DNA of 8,780 bases. Origin: Bradyrhizobium sp. (GTDB lineage: Bacteria; Pseudomonadota; Alphaproteobacteria; Rhizobiales; Xanthobacteraceae). Positions within the stretch are counted from its first letter, which is position 1; each line of letters begins with the position of its first letter. The stretch spans positions 1 through 8,780 of the forward strand of contig JAQGKJ010000816.1 of NCBI GenBank assembly GCA_028290165.1, read 5' to 3'. Positions 1 to 7,428 of this stretch are shown in pieces. The position numbers and the translations under genes were made by a program. The notes beneath the pieces are model-generated. The model ran no database searches. It saw only the letters and a list, made by a program, of their open reading frames with translations, and was not told the origin of the DNA.

Positions 1-127
1 AACGGCGGGCATGTCCGCGGTTCATTCGTCGGAGTTACTCTTTTGTGTCACGGATTGAAACACCTATTGAGGCGTCAGAACGCAGCCGAAACAGCGAAGA
101 AGTCATTTGTTTTCAGGCTTTGAGTGC

Positions 128-204
128 TGGCGCGCTCGGAGAGATTCGAACTCCCGACCCTCGGATTCGAAGTCCGATGCTCTATCCAGCTGAGCTACGA
201 GCGC
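128..204 (-). tRNA. tRNA-Arg (anticodon TCG)
   Basis: Read on the minus strand this folds as a complete 77-nt cloverleaf. The acceptor arms GCGCTCG and CGAGCGC pair fully, the anticodon stem TCGGA/TCCGA encloses the loop CTTCGAA, and the T-arm holds the usual TTCGAAT loop. Anticodon TCG reads the arginine codon CGA. The discriminator base is G and the 3' CCA is encoded in the DNA (128-130). A plus-strand ORF across this locus is the common antisense-tRNA artefact, not a gene. I see no integrase gene or duplicated tRNA 3' end in the window, so there is no evidence of an island inserted here. Confidence 0.97.
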
Positions 205-275
205 ATCTGTCTTTTTCAGTGGGTTGGCCGGGTACCCAATTTCTTGGGGCACTAACCAGGCACTGACAATGACGG

Positions 276-290
276 CCAAAACAATTTTGG
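276..290. repeat. short perfect inverted repeat
   Basis: CCAAAA and TTTTGG are separated by CAA, about 35 bases beyond the stop of the 50-aa gene and upstream of the tRNA on the minus strand. The stem is AT-rich and short, so it is a poor intrinsic terminator. It could equally be a protein-binding palindrome. No function is claimed. Confidence 0.3.
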
Positions 291-323
291 TGGGGTTCGG
301 ATACCAGACTTGCCCGGCGGGGG

Positions 324-476
324 CTAGGCGACCTTTCGCAGGTCCTGAAGCTGAAACTCCAGCTCCTCAATCAACTGGGCGAGCCGCTCGGTGGTGAGAG
401 GGTCTGTGGGCTCCAACGCCAGCCTGCGGGCCTGGGCGAGCTTCCGGTTGAGTTCTTCGCGGTATCTGCGGTTCAT
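324..476 (-). CDS. small charged helical protein (50 aa), function unknown
   Basis: A 50-residue reading frame starting MNRRYREELNRKLAQARR and ending in a heptad-like stretch (TERLAQLIEELEFQLQDLRKVA region). It is rich in Arg, Glu, Leu and Gln, has no signal peptide or membrane segment, and is probably one or two amphipathic helices in the cytosol. The start at 476 is chosen because AGGAG lies seven bases upstream of the ATG. The frame stays open for another 33 codons upstream, but that extension has no comparable ribosome site. I do not recognise a named family. Small proteins of this style are common as hypothetical genes in Bradyrhizobium. It sits between the tRNA-Arg gene and the damaged end of the TRAP operon, on the same strand as both. 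Confidence 0.6.
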   Translation of the reverse strand: MNRRYREELNRKLAQARRLALEPTDPLTTERLAQLIEELEFQLQDLRKVA

Positions 477-587
477 CGTGGTGCTCCTGCCCAGTAGACG
501 GCGGGGTTCTCTAAAATGTTCGAACAGGTCTTTACATTTCGTTAATTCTGTCCGTTTGGCTGTGATGTTGGACACAAACCAGGAGTC

Positions 588-623
588 TTTGGGTGCTTCT
601 TGGGGTGCTTTTGGGGTGCTCTC
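588..623. repeat. three tandem 12-base units, TTGGGGTGCTTY type
   Basis: Three consecutive near-identical 12-base units start at 588, 600 and 612. Each contains GGGTGCT, preceded by T and usually an extra G. They lie in the non-coding stretch between the 50-aa gene and the truncated large permease gene. This stretch (477-739) shows no convincing gene on either strand. The ORFs crossing it have no ribosome site or recognisable protein character. Confidence 0.6.
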
Positions 624-657
624 AGGCGGGCGCGCTAATGCTACGGCTTGCCAATAT

Positions 658-672
658 GTTCTATTTTCGTTC
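658..672. promoter_or_regulatory. candidate LexA (SOS) box, GTTC-N7-GTTC
   Basis: GTTC-TATTTTC-GTTC occurs at 658-672, within a longer direct repeat (GTTCTATTT at 658-666 and 669-677). GTTC-N7-GTTC (GAAC-N7-GAAC on the other strand) is the established LexA-binding motif of alphaproteobacteria. The AT-rich spacer and non-coding location support a real site. However, the 8 fixed bases are expected by chance about once per 32 kb counting both orientations. No SOS gene follows on either strand inside the window. The nearest minus-strand gene is the 50-aa ORF, about 180 bp away. Confidence 0.45.
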
Positions 673-713
673 TATTTGGCGCTCACGAGGATGCGCATGG
701 CCCCCGTCTTGGC

Positions 714-734
714 CGGGCTTCGTCCCCCAGCCCG
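714..734 (-). terminator. possible terminator hairpin of the TRAP operon
   Basis: CGGGCT and AGCCCG form a perfect 6-bp stem around a 9-base loop. The hairpin begins five bases past the original stop codon of the large permease gene on the minus strand. No T-tract follows, so this is a weak terminator call based mainly on position. Confidence 0.35.
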
Positions 735-739
735 AAATA

Positions 740-1823
740 TCACCCGAACACCGCGTCCGGCAGCCACAGGGTCAGGATCGGCACGTAGGTGATGATGCCG
801 AGCACGATCAGGAGCAGGATCAGAAACGGCAGGATGCCGCGGATCCTCGAGGAAGCAGCCGAGCAGCAGCAATAGTCCATTGATGATCAGCAGGAACTGA
901 CCGTGGCCGACCACGAAGGTAACGAGCTGATTGGGAATCCCCGACTCGGTCATCCAGTGGCCGAACGCGAGCGCGGTCGCCACGATCAGCATGATGGTGC
1001 CGGCGGAGCGGATGCCGTCGGTGATCACCTTCAGCGTCTGAGTCCAATGAAAGCCGCGATAGAAGATCAGGGACACCAACAGCGCCACGGCCGCCGACAG
1101 CGCGGCGGCCTCGGTGACGGTGACGACGCCGCCATAGATCCCGACCGTCACCACCAGCGGCACCGCCAGCGCCGGCACCGCGCGTGCCGTGACCCGCAAT
1201 CTGTCGGCCATCGGCAACGCGGGCTCGACCGGGAAATTGCGCCGCCGGGCGTCGTACAGGACCCACAGCGCGAACACCAAGGCCTGCAGCAGGCCGGGCA
1301 GTACGCCGGCGAGGAACAGCCGCGGCACCGATTGCTCCGCGACGATGCCATAAAGAATGAGCGCGAGACTCGGCGGCACCACGATGCCGATGGTGCCGGA
1401 GGCGCCGACCACGCCTAACGCGAACGAGCGGGGATAGCCGCGCTCGATCATCGCGGGAACCAGGATGGTGCCCATCGCCAGTGCGGTTGCGACGCTGGAG
1501 CCGCAGATCGCCGCGAACAGCGTGCATGCCACCACGGTGACGAGACCGAGCGAACCCCGGATGCCGCCGAGCCATGCGGTTGCGACATCTACAAGCGCTT
1601 TGGCAACGCCGCCCGAGCGCATGAAGGCGGCGGCCATCACGAACAGCGGCAGCGCCATCAGGGTGGTCGAGTTGAGCTTGTTGATCACCATCTGCGCCGC
1701 GCCGATCAGCGGCTGGCCGGTGGCGATGTAGAGAATGCCCGCGCACATCCCGAGCACGAGGAAGATCGGCATTCCCGCGGCGAGCAGCCCGAAGAACAAC
1801 AGCAGGAACAGGAGTGTCAGCAT
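740..1823 (-). pseudogene. dctM: TRAP transporter large permease (DctM type), internal deletion with frameshift
   Basis: Residues 1-326 are a clear TRAP large membrane subunit (the Na+-coupled translocation channel of the inner membrane). They include an N-terminal segment of the MLTLLFLLLFFGLLAAGMP type, the NKLNSTTLMALPLFVMAA and GSSVATALAMG regions, and a hydrophobic stretch ending in GCFLE. At about 845 the frame jumps. The in-frame continuation is Arg/His/Pro-rich nonsense, while the +1 frame gives a normal family C-terminus (IRGILPFLILLLIVLGIITY then VPILTLWLPDAVFG) with a TGA at 740-742. The two parts sum to about 360 residues against the usual 425 or so. About 60 codons are therefore missing, including the conserved segment that normally carries an NMELALxTPP-like motif. 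The deletion length is not a multiple of three. The gene lies 20 bp downstream of dctQ, in the same operon. Loss of function is inferred. Confidence 0.85.
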
Positions 1824-1843
1824 GTGGGGACCGGCGATCCCCT

Positions 1844-2413
1844 CTAGCGGTCGGGAAGCGGGGAGGGCAGTCCGCCCGGCATCTCATCGTGATGCGACTG
1901 TCCGACCGTCATCGTCCCGGGGTCGAAATACAGCGTGAAGCGGACCAGGCGCATGATGTAGCGCACCAGCATCAGCGCGCTTCCCACCGGCAGCGCCAGA
2001 TAATAGATCCACATCGGAAACTGCAGATCGGTCGAGCTCGTTTCATCGATCAATAGCGAGGTGTCGACGATCTCCCAGCCATACCAGACCAGCGCGCCGC
2101 AGAACACGACCGCGACAAGGCAATTGAAGATCTCGATCACGCGCAGATATTGCGGCGGCAACAGGCGCAGCACCAGATCGGGCCGGACATGGCCGTCGCG
2201 GCGCACGAGCTGGCTGGAGACGATCATGATAGCCCAGATGATGAGATAGACGATGACCTCTTCGGCGTAGCTGATGGCGCGCGCGGGATCGAAATAGCGA
2301 CCCGCTACCTGAAGCAGTCCGATCACGAGCGCAATGAGGCCGAGGAGGCCGACCAGCGTCTCCTCGAACAGGTCCCACCAGCGGAGAACGACGGAAGCTT
2401 TGGGCCAGGCCAC
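1844..2413 (-). CDS. dctQ: TRAP transporter small permease (DctQ type)
   Basis: A 189-residue inner-membrane protein with four hydrophobic segments, at roughly residues 17-39, 52-70, 88-112 and 132-155. The family signatures are visible: GRYFDPARAISYAEEVIVYL after the first helix and RRDGHVRPDLVLRLLP in the loop after the second. It is the small subunit that couples the binding protein to the DctM channel. The start is a GTG at 2413, four bases after the dctP stop, with GGAAG eight bases upstream. This spacing suggests translational coupling. The length is normal and no lesion is seen. With DctM truncated, the protein would have no working partner from this operon. Confidence 0.92.
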   Translation of the reverse strand: MAWPKASVVLRWWDLFEETLVGLLGLIALVIGLLQVAGRYFDPARAISYAEEVIVYLIIWAIMIVSSQLVRRDGHVRPDLVLRLLPPQYLRVIEIFNCLVAVVFCGALVWYGWEIVDTSLLIDETSSTDLQFPMWIYYLALPVGSALMLVRYIMRLVRFTLYFDPGTMTVGQSHHDEMPGGLPSPLPDR

Positions 2414-2417
2414 GGCT

Positions 2418-3452
2418 CTAGCTTCCGCTGCTGGCTTCGGCCATGATCAGCTTCACCATTTCGGGCGAGACCTTGATGTCTTTCGCCACCTGGTCCTGCT
2501 CCGCCATCATCTTCTTCCGCTCCGCCGCACTTTCATCCGCCGTCGGATCGGAAAATTTGACGCCATGTTCCTGCAGCGTGGCGCGCGCCCTGGTCTGGGC
2601 GGCCACCATGTTGGCGCGGTAGGTCGGGACGTTCTGCGCCCACAGGTCGGTCACCATCTTCTGCTGGTCGGGCGAGAGCTTGTCCCAGAACACCTGGCTC
2701 AGCAGCGGAATGTACTCGGCGATCCACTGGTGGTCCTCCAGGGCGAATTTGACGCCGGAATCCCAGAGTTTTGCACTGACGAGGCTTTCATTCGAACTGA
2801 CGAGGCCGTCGAAGGTGCCTTGCGACAGCGCTAACGGCACGTTGGGCCACGCCGTGGTGTTGGGGATCGCCCCGAGGAAGCGGGCGCGCCATGCTTGTCC
2901 CGCGCCGCCGGAATTGCGGATCTTCATGCCCTTGAGGTCGGCAAGGCTCGCGATCGGCTTGTTGGCGCTGTACCAGTTCTGGAAACCGAGATCGAGGTAG
3001 GGTCCGAGCACGTGCGAGCGCAGCTTCTGCTGGATCTGGGTATTGAGGAATTGGCCGGGCTTGCCGTCGATGATCCGATGGATGAGGTCGATCGGCTGGC
3101 CGTAGAGCACCGGAAGCTGGAAACAATCCGCATCGGAGACAATGCCGGTTATGGTCCAGCTGCCGGGCGCGGCCATCTCGACCTGTCCCTGAATCAGCGC
3201 CTTGCCGACCTCGAGGTCAGGATAGAGCTGGCCGCTTTCGAAGATCTCGGTCTTGATCTTGCCGCCTGCGGCGGCCTCGACCTTGCCGAGATAATCCTTC
3301 ATCGAAACGTTGCGCAGATGCGAGGGCGCCGTGTCGAGCGACAGCCGCAGCCGCAGCGGCTCGTCGGCCCGCGCGGAGCGGAGCAATGCAGGCGCCGCAA
3401 CGAACCCAACCGAGGCGAGGGCAAAACTGCGGCGAGAAAGACGCTGTTGCAT
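2418..3452 (-). CDS. dctP: TRAP transporter periplasmic substrate-binding protein (DctP type)
   Basis: A 344-residue solute-binding protein of the DctP family, which captures an organic acid in the periplasm and delivers it to DctQM. The N-terminus has a twin-arginine-like export signal (SRRSFALAS, then a hydrophobic stretch) with probable cleavage after SARA near residue 29. Family landmarks are ESGQLYPDLEVGKALIQGQV, the LKGMKIRNSGG segment that holds the conserved substrate-binding Arg, the NVPLALSQGTFDGLVSSNES segment, and a helical C-terminus. AGGGAGG six to seven bases before the ATG fixes the start. It lies 46 bp after the first, broken binding-protein gene. The ligand cannot be read from sequence. 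A carboxylate is likely by family. The gene appears intact. Confidence 0.93.
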   Translation of the reverse strand: MQQRLSRRSFALASVGFVAAPALLRSARADEPLRLRLSLDTAPSHLRNVSMKDYLGKVEAAAGGKIKTEIFESGQLYPDLEVGKALIQGQVEMAAPGSWTITGIVSDADCFQLPVLYGQPIDLIHRIIDGKPGQFLNTQIQQKLRSHVLGPYLDLGFQNWYSANKPIASLADLKGMKIRNSGGAGQAWRARFLGAIPNTTAWPNVPLALSQGTFDGLVSSNESLVSAKLWDSGVKFALEDHQWIAEYIPLLSQVFWDKLSPDQQKMVTDLWAQNVPTYRANMVAAQTRARATLQEHGVKFSDPTADESAAERKKMMAEQDQVAKDIKVSPEMVKLIMAEASSGS

Positions 3453-3498
3453 CGGATAACCTCCCTGAGCGTTGATTGTGCCAGCTGGTGCGCGCTGC

Positions 3499-4608
<1,110 letters not shown>

Positions 4609-4661
4609 TTATATTTTTTATGCCGCCAATCCCGCGACGCTTTGTGCGGCGCCGATCAGCG

Positions 4662-4675
4662 ATCAATTTTTTGAT
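4662..4675. promoter_or_regulatory. palindrome upstream of the TRAP operon, possible operator
   Basis: ATCAA-TTTT-TTGAT lies about 73 bases upstream of the first TRAP gene, next to GATCAGCGATC (4654-4664). TRAP operons are often controlled by GntR- or LysR-type regulators that bind palindromes. No regulator gene is present in the window, so an operator role is only suggested by position and symmetry. The rest of 4590-4805 holds GC-rich hairpins (4688-4708 and 4787-4800) and no gene. Confidence 0.25.
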
Positions 4676-4786
4676 TTAGGTCGGCATTCCCCGGAAGAAG
4701 CCCGGGGATGCGGGTGACGATACCAGACGTTGGGGTTCCCGGGTAGCCAAAGGCCGTCCGCTGGCCCTGGCGCGGCGGTCGCTCAT

Positions 4787-4800
4787 CCCGCGTCGGCGGG
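4787..4800 (-). terminator. possible terminator hairpin after the His-rich protein gene
   Basis: CCCGC and GCGGG pair around a four-base loop, starting five bases past the stop codon on the minus strand. A second hairpin (TCCCCGG / CCGGGGA, 4688-4708) lies further downstream. Neither is followed by a proper T-tract, so the call rests on position and stem strength. Confidence 0.3.
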
Positions 4801-4805
4801 CCCCC

Positions 4806-5075
4806 TCAATTGCAGGGATACCTCCGCCCGTCCGCGCCGACATAGGCCGCAGCACTCTGCGCGCAGGCGGCGGTAGCGGGGCCGTCGTAATAGGCGAAGG
4901 TGCCCGGCGTCAGCCCTGGCCCGTAATTGTGCAGGTAGCTGATTTCATAGGGCAACGAATATGGGGGAACGTGGTGGTGGGAGTGGTGATGGTGGGTCCG
5001 CGCCTGTGCCAGGCCCGGCGCGATCGCCAGCGCGGCTAGAATGGCGGCGGCAGAGAGAAGGTTTGGCTGGGTCAT
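4806..5075 (-). CDS. small exported His-rich protein (89 aa), function unknown
   Basis: An 89-residue protein with a Sec signal peptide (hydrophobic residues 6-23, likely cleavage after AQA at residue 25). The predicted mature N-terminus carries a histidine cluster, HHHHSHHH at residues 28-35. A Tyr/Pro/Gly-rich segment follows, then two cysteines (71 and 88) that could form a disulfide in the periplasm. The start at 5075 is chosen because AGGAG lies six to seven bases upstream. The frame continues 33 codons further but that part looks non-coding. TAAAAT at about 5111-5116 on the minus strand could be a -10 element. The His cluster suggests metal binding, but this is inference. I do not recognise a named family. 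The neighbouring divergent gene also encodes an exported protein. Confidence 0.72.
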   Translation of the reverse strand: MTQPNLLSAAAILAALAIAPGLAQARTHHHHSHHHVPPYSLPYEISYLHNYGPGLTPGTFAYYDGPATAACAQSAAAYVGADGRRYPCN

Positions 5076-5308
5076 CGGGATTCTCCTGGTGGCGCGGTGA
5101 AAGAACGACATTTTAGGCGAAGTCCGGGTTCCATCCACCGCAAAATGCCCGAAAAAGTGAGGAAAATCCGTCACAGGCCGGGGAATTTTGCGGCGCCGGG
5201 ATGCTTAACGAAATTCGAACACACTCCGGCCAGAGTCGTGCCGTCTGGTCCGCTTGGCGGGGCCCGGCGTCCCGCGTCCGTCAGTTCTACCCGGTTTCCG
5301 GCCGACCC

Positions 5309-5755
5309 ATGCGCATCACGCCCCTTGGCCTCCTTTTGCTCTCGCTTTTCGCCGCGGCGCCGGCGCGGGCCGACCTGCATATTACCCGTGATCACGGCGG
5401 TTATGTCGAGGAATACAAGGCCAAGTACCAGCGCATAAGGGACAGGCGCGAGCGCGTCATCATCGACGGCATCTGCAACTCGGCCTGCACGCTGGTGTTC
5501 GGCATCGTGCCGATGAACAAGATTTGCGTGACGCCGCGCGCCAGCCTCGGCTTCCACCAGGCCTATTACGACAAGGCCTTCACCTTCGGCCTCAAGGTCA
5601 CCAGCGCGGAGGGGACCTCAGACCTGATGTCCTATTATCCGGATGCGGTGAAGAACTGGATCCGCCGCAACGGCGGGCTGACCACCGAGATGAAGAAGAT
5701 CAAGAACGGCGAAGACCTCTGGAAGATCGTCGATCCCTGCCCGGAAGAGTGGTAG
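5309..5755 (+). CDS. exported protein with a ClpP/crotonase-like Ser-His signature (148 aa)
   Basis: A 148-residue protein with a Sec signal peptide (MRITPLGLLLLSLFAAAPARA, likely cleavage after residue 21). The core DGICNSACTLVFG (Ser58, Cys56, Cys60) followed by RASLGFHQA (His83) resembles the periplasmic ClpP-like proteins of the COG3904 type. In ClpP a nucleophilic Ser lies in a small-residue motif and the catalytic His sits in an HQ-containing motif. A protease or hydrolase role is inferred from those two motifs only, and no third catalytic residue can be assigned. Cys56, Cys60, Cys73 and one near the C-terminus may form disulfides. The start at 5309 is chosen because it places the signal peptide at the N-terminus; no clear ribosome site is visible. 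A hairpin (5771-5790) follows the stop. Confidence 0.72.
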   Translation: MRITPLGLLLLSLFAAAPARADLHITRDHGGYVEEYKAKYQRIRDRRERVIIDGICNSACTLVFGIVPMNKICVTPRASLGFHQAYYDKAFTFGLKVTSAEGTSDLMSYYPDAVKNWIRRNGGLTTEMKKIKNGEDLWKIVDPCPEEW

Positions 5756-5881
5756 GGCGCCCACGGCTGTCATCGCCCCGCTTGGCGGTGGGTATGACGA
5801 CAAGCTGTCCATGGAGCGTCCCAATTAGCAAGCGCAAATTGGCGTTGCCGCCCGGCACATGATCGGGCACTGAGGGCGGCA

Positions 5882-6754
5882 ATGAATCACGACTTCGAGA
5901 ATCTTGCCGCGCGCGCGGCGCCGGCGATTTTTGTCGTGCTCTGGAGTACCGGCTTTATCGCTACCAAATACGTCCTGCACAGTGCCGAGCCGCTGACCTA
6001 TCTCGCGATCCGCATGGCTGTCGTGGTCGGGCTGATGGCGATTATCGTGACGATCGCGCGGCCGCAATGGCCGGATCGTTCAGGGCTTGCCCACAGCGTC
6101 GTCGCAGGGATCCTGGTGCATGGATTCTATCTGGGCGGGACCGCGGTCGCGATCGCGCACTCGATCCCGGCCGGGCTCTCGGCGCTGATTCCGGGCCTGC
6201 AGCCGATCCTGACCTCGACGATCGCGAACCGCTGGCTCGCCGAGCGCGTCACGCCAGCGCAATGGACCGGGCTATTGCTAGGGCTCGCCGGCGTGGTGCT
6301 GATCCTTCACGATCGCCCGATCAGCGGCGAGGCGGGGTGGGGCTGGCTGGCCTCGGGCGTGTCGCTGGTCAGCATCACGTTCGGCACGCTGTACCAGCGG
6401 CGCTATTGCGGCCGGATCGACTGGCGGGCCGGCAATCTCGTGCAGTACATCGCGGTCACGATCTTCTTCGCCACGGGTGCCTGGCTGTTCGAAGACAATG
6501 CGGTGCGGTGGACCGGCGAGTTCGTGCTGGCGTTGGCCTGGCTCGCGGTGGTGCTGTCGATCGGATCGATCGGACTGTTGTACTGGCTGATACGCCGCTC
6601 GGCGGCGACCTCGGTGGCAAGCCTGTTCTATCTGGTGCCGGCAGTCACCGCGGTCATGGCCTATGCTCTGTTCGGCGAGCGGCTCGATACGGTGGCGATA
6701 TCGGGCATGGTTGCCTGCGCCGCCGCGGTGTTTCTGGTCAACCGGCGCGGTTAG
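5882..6754 (+). CDS. EamA/DMT-family inner-membrane transporter
   Basis: A 290-residue integral membrane protein with about ten hydrophobic segments and two EamA repeats (roughly residues 13-140 and 150-287). Family traits are the opening PAIFVVLWSTGFIATKYVL, where the WSxxF/FIATK region is typical of drug/metabolite exporters. In the first repeat, PAGLSALIPGLQPILTSTIA is followed by LAERVTPAQWTGLLLGLAGV. In the second, SVASLFYLVPAVTAVMAYAL is followed by FGERL. Such proteins usually export amino acids or small metabolites, but the substrate cannot be read here. GAGGG lies six to seven bases before the ATG at 5882. It is preceded by 126 bp without a gene and appears to be a single transcription unit ending at the shared hairpin at 6798-6826. 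Confidence 0.92.
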   Translation: MNHDFENLAARAAPAIFVVLWSTGFIATKYVLHSAEPLTYLAIRMAVVVGLMAIIVTIARPQWPDRSGLAHSVVAGILVHGFYLGGTAVAIAHSIPAGLSALIPGLQPILTSTIANRWLAERVTPAQWTGLLLGLAGVVLILHDRPISGEAGWGWLASGVSLVSITFGTLYQRRYCGRIDWRAGNLVQYIAVTIFFATGAWLFEDNAVRWTGEFVLALAWLAVVLSIGSIGLLYWLIRRSAATSVASLFYLVPAVTAVMAYALFGERLDTVAISGMVACAAAVFLVNRRG

Positions 6755-6797
6755 CTGCAGCAGGTCTAGATCGCAAGGCAAGCCTAAGGGAAAGACA

Positions 6798-6826
6798 AAA
6801 GCCTCCGGAGTTGATCCGGAGGCTTT
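6798..6826. terminator. bidirectional intrinsic terminator between convergent genes
   Basis: GCCTCCGGA (6801-6809) and TCCGGAGGC (6815-6823) form a perfect 9-bp stem around GTTGA. The flanks AAA and TTT extend the pairing to 12 bp. The A-run on one side and T-run on the other give a U-tail in both directions. It sits between the stop of the DMT transporter gene and the stop of the H1-like gene, which converge on it. Confidence 0.85.
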
Positions 6827-6839
6827 GCGCGGGAAGCGC

Positions 6840-7097
6840 TCAGCGCTTCGATTTCCTGGCTTTCTTTTTCTTTTTGGCGGCTTTCTTGACGGCCTTCTTG
6901 GCGGATTTTTTCACCGACGATTTCTTGGCAGCCTTCTTGGCTTTTTTGGCCTTCTTCGGTGCCGCCTTTTTCGCGGCTTTCTTGGCGGCCTTTTTCTTTT
7001 TGACCGCCGGCTTGGCGGCTACTTTTGGCGCCGGAGAGGCGCTCGTCATTGGGTCTGGTGTCGGTGTCGGTGTCGGAATGGGTTGCTCGTCGTCCAT
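6840..7097 (-). CDS. histone-H1-like Lys/Ala-rich protein (85 aa)
   Basis: An 85-residue protein in two parts. Residues 1-24 are acidic and Pro/Thr-rich (MDDEQPIPTPTPTPDP). Residues 25-85 are almost entirely Lys and Ala in KKAAKK-type repeats, ending KKARKSKR. This is the composition of bacterial histone-H1-like (HC1/HC2-like) proteins, which bind DNA without sequence specificity and compact the nucleoid. The role here is inferred from composition. The Pro-Thr tract is encoded by three perfect GGTGTC units (7057-7074 on the plus strand), and the Lys/Ala part by many near-repeats of CTTGGCGGC, so length variation between strains is likely. GGGGGA lies about five bases before the ATG. A candidate promoter lies at 7128-7155. 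The low-complexity coding strand makes exact homology calls unreliable. Confidence 0.82.
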   Translation of the reverse strand: MDDEQPIPTPTPTPDPMTSASPAPKVAAKPAVKKKKAAKKAAKKAAPKKAKKAKKAAKKSSVKKSAKKAVKKAAKKKKKARKSKR

Positions 7098-7127
7098 CTT
7101 GGTCCCCCAGGGTTTGTCGAAACCGTA

Positions 7128-7155
7128 ACGATAGCCGGATTCGCAGAGGTGTAAA
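7128..7155 (-). promoter_or_regulatory. candidate sigma70-type promoter of the H1-like gene
   Basis: On the minus strand TTTACA (7150-7155) and TATCGT (7128-7133) are separated by 16 bases, about 30 bases upstream of the ATG. The -35 is 5/6 and the -10 is 4/6 to consensus. One copy of an 11-base direct repeat (7140-7150) lies in the spacer and touches the -35. Confidence 0.45.
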
Positions 7156-7200
7156 GCGGATGACGCGACGCGCTTAATTCGCGCGAACGTTCGCAGAGGT
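7140..7200. repeat. 11-base direct repeat pair, 50 bp apart, at the H1-like promoter
   Basis: TTCGCAGAGGT occurs at 7140-7150 and again at 7190-7200. The first copy overlaps the proposed promoter spacer and the second is upstream of it. The arrangement resembles paired regulator sites, but no regulator is known. Between them, at 7188-7197, lies a perfect palindrome, CGAACGTTCG. Confidence 0.5.
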
Positions 7201-7428
7201 TTTCGGCGCGTGCGATCGCTCCGCGCGAGGGCATTTGCAACTTCACCGGCGCCCGATCCGTACTACCAATGCAGATGCGAAGAAGCGCTGGAGGCCCGCG
7301 TGAACCGCCACGGTGTTCTCCATCTGGCGACTTGATCGTCATTATCCTGGGGATCGTTCGCCACTGCGGTGTCGGCGACCGCCGGGCTGCTCGTGGCCGA
7401 TTGGCTCACACCGAGGGTCTAGACATCC
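7201..7428. other. gene-free stretch with a possible frameshifted small ORF remnant
   Basis: No convincing gene is seen on either strand. From 7332, LIVIILGIV in one frame is followed after one extra base by ATAVSATAGLLVADWLTPRV and a TAG (7420-7422) in the next frame. This reads like a single membrane-spanning peptide split by a one-base change. No ATG or ribosome site precedes it, so it may be chance. Confidence 0.25.

Noticed and set aside
45..266. Plus-strand ORF of 73 aa across the tRNA locus
   Set aside because: Its centre is the antisense translation of tRNA-Arg, a well-known spurious protein pattern.
588..623. CRISPR array
   Set aside because: The units are only 12 bases and contiguous, with no spacers and no cas genes nearby.
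128..740. Genomic island inserted at tRNA-Arg
   Set aside because: No integrase, no repeated tRNA 3' end and no composition change are visible in the window.
593..883. Plus-strand ORF reading through the tandem repeat and the end of dctM
   Set aside because: Low-quality composition, no ribosome site, and overlaps the large permease remnant on the opposite strand.
820..1887. 355-aa minus-strand ORF overlapping the large permease gene
   Set aside because: Arg/His/Gly-rich with no membrane or domain pattern; it is an alternative frame of GC-rich dctM.
6067..7128. 353-aa plus-strand ORF across the DMT and H1-like genes
   Set aside because: Its first half is the shifted frame of the DMT gene. 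Its Phe/Leu-rich end is the antisense of the Lys/Ala codons, and it crosses the terminator.
7188..7197. CGAACGTTCG palindrome as a second LexA box
   Set aside because: It lacks the GAAC-N7-GAAC direct-repeat spacing of the alphaproteobacterial motif.
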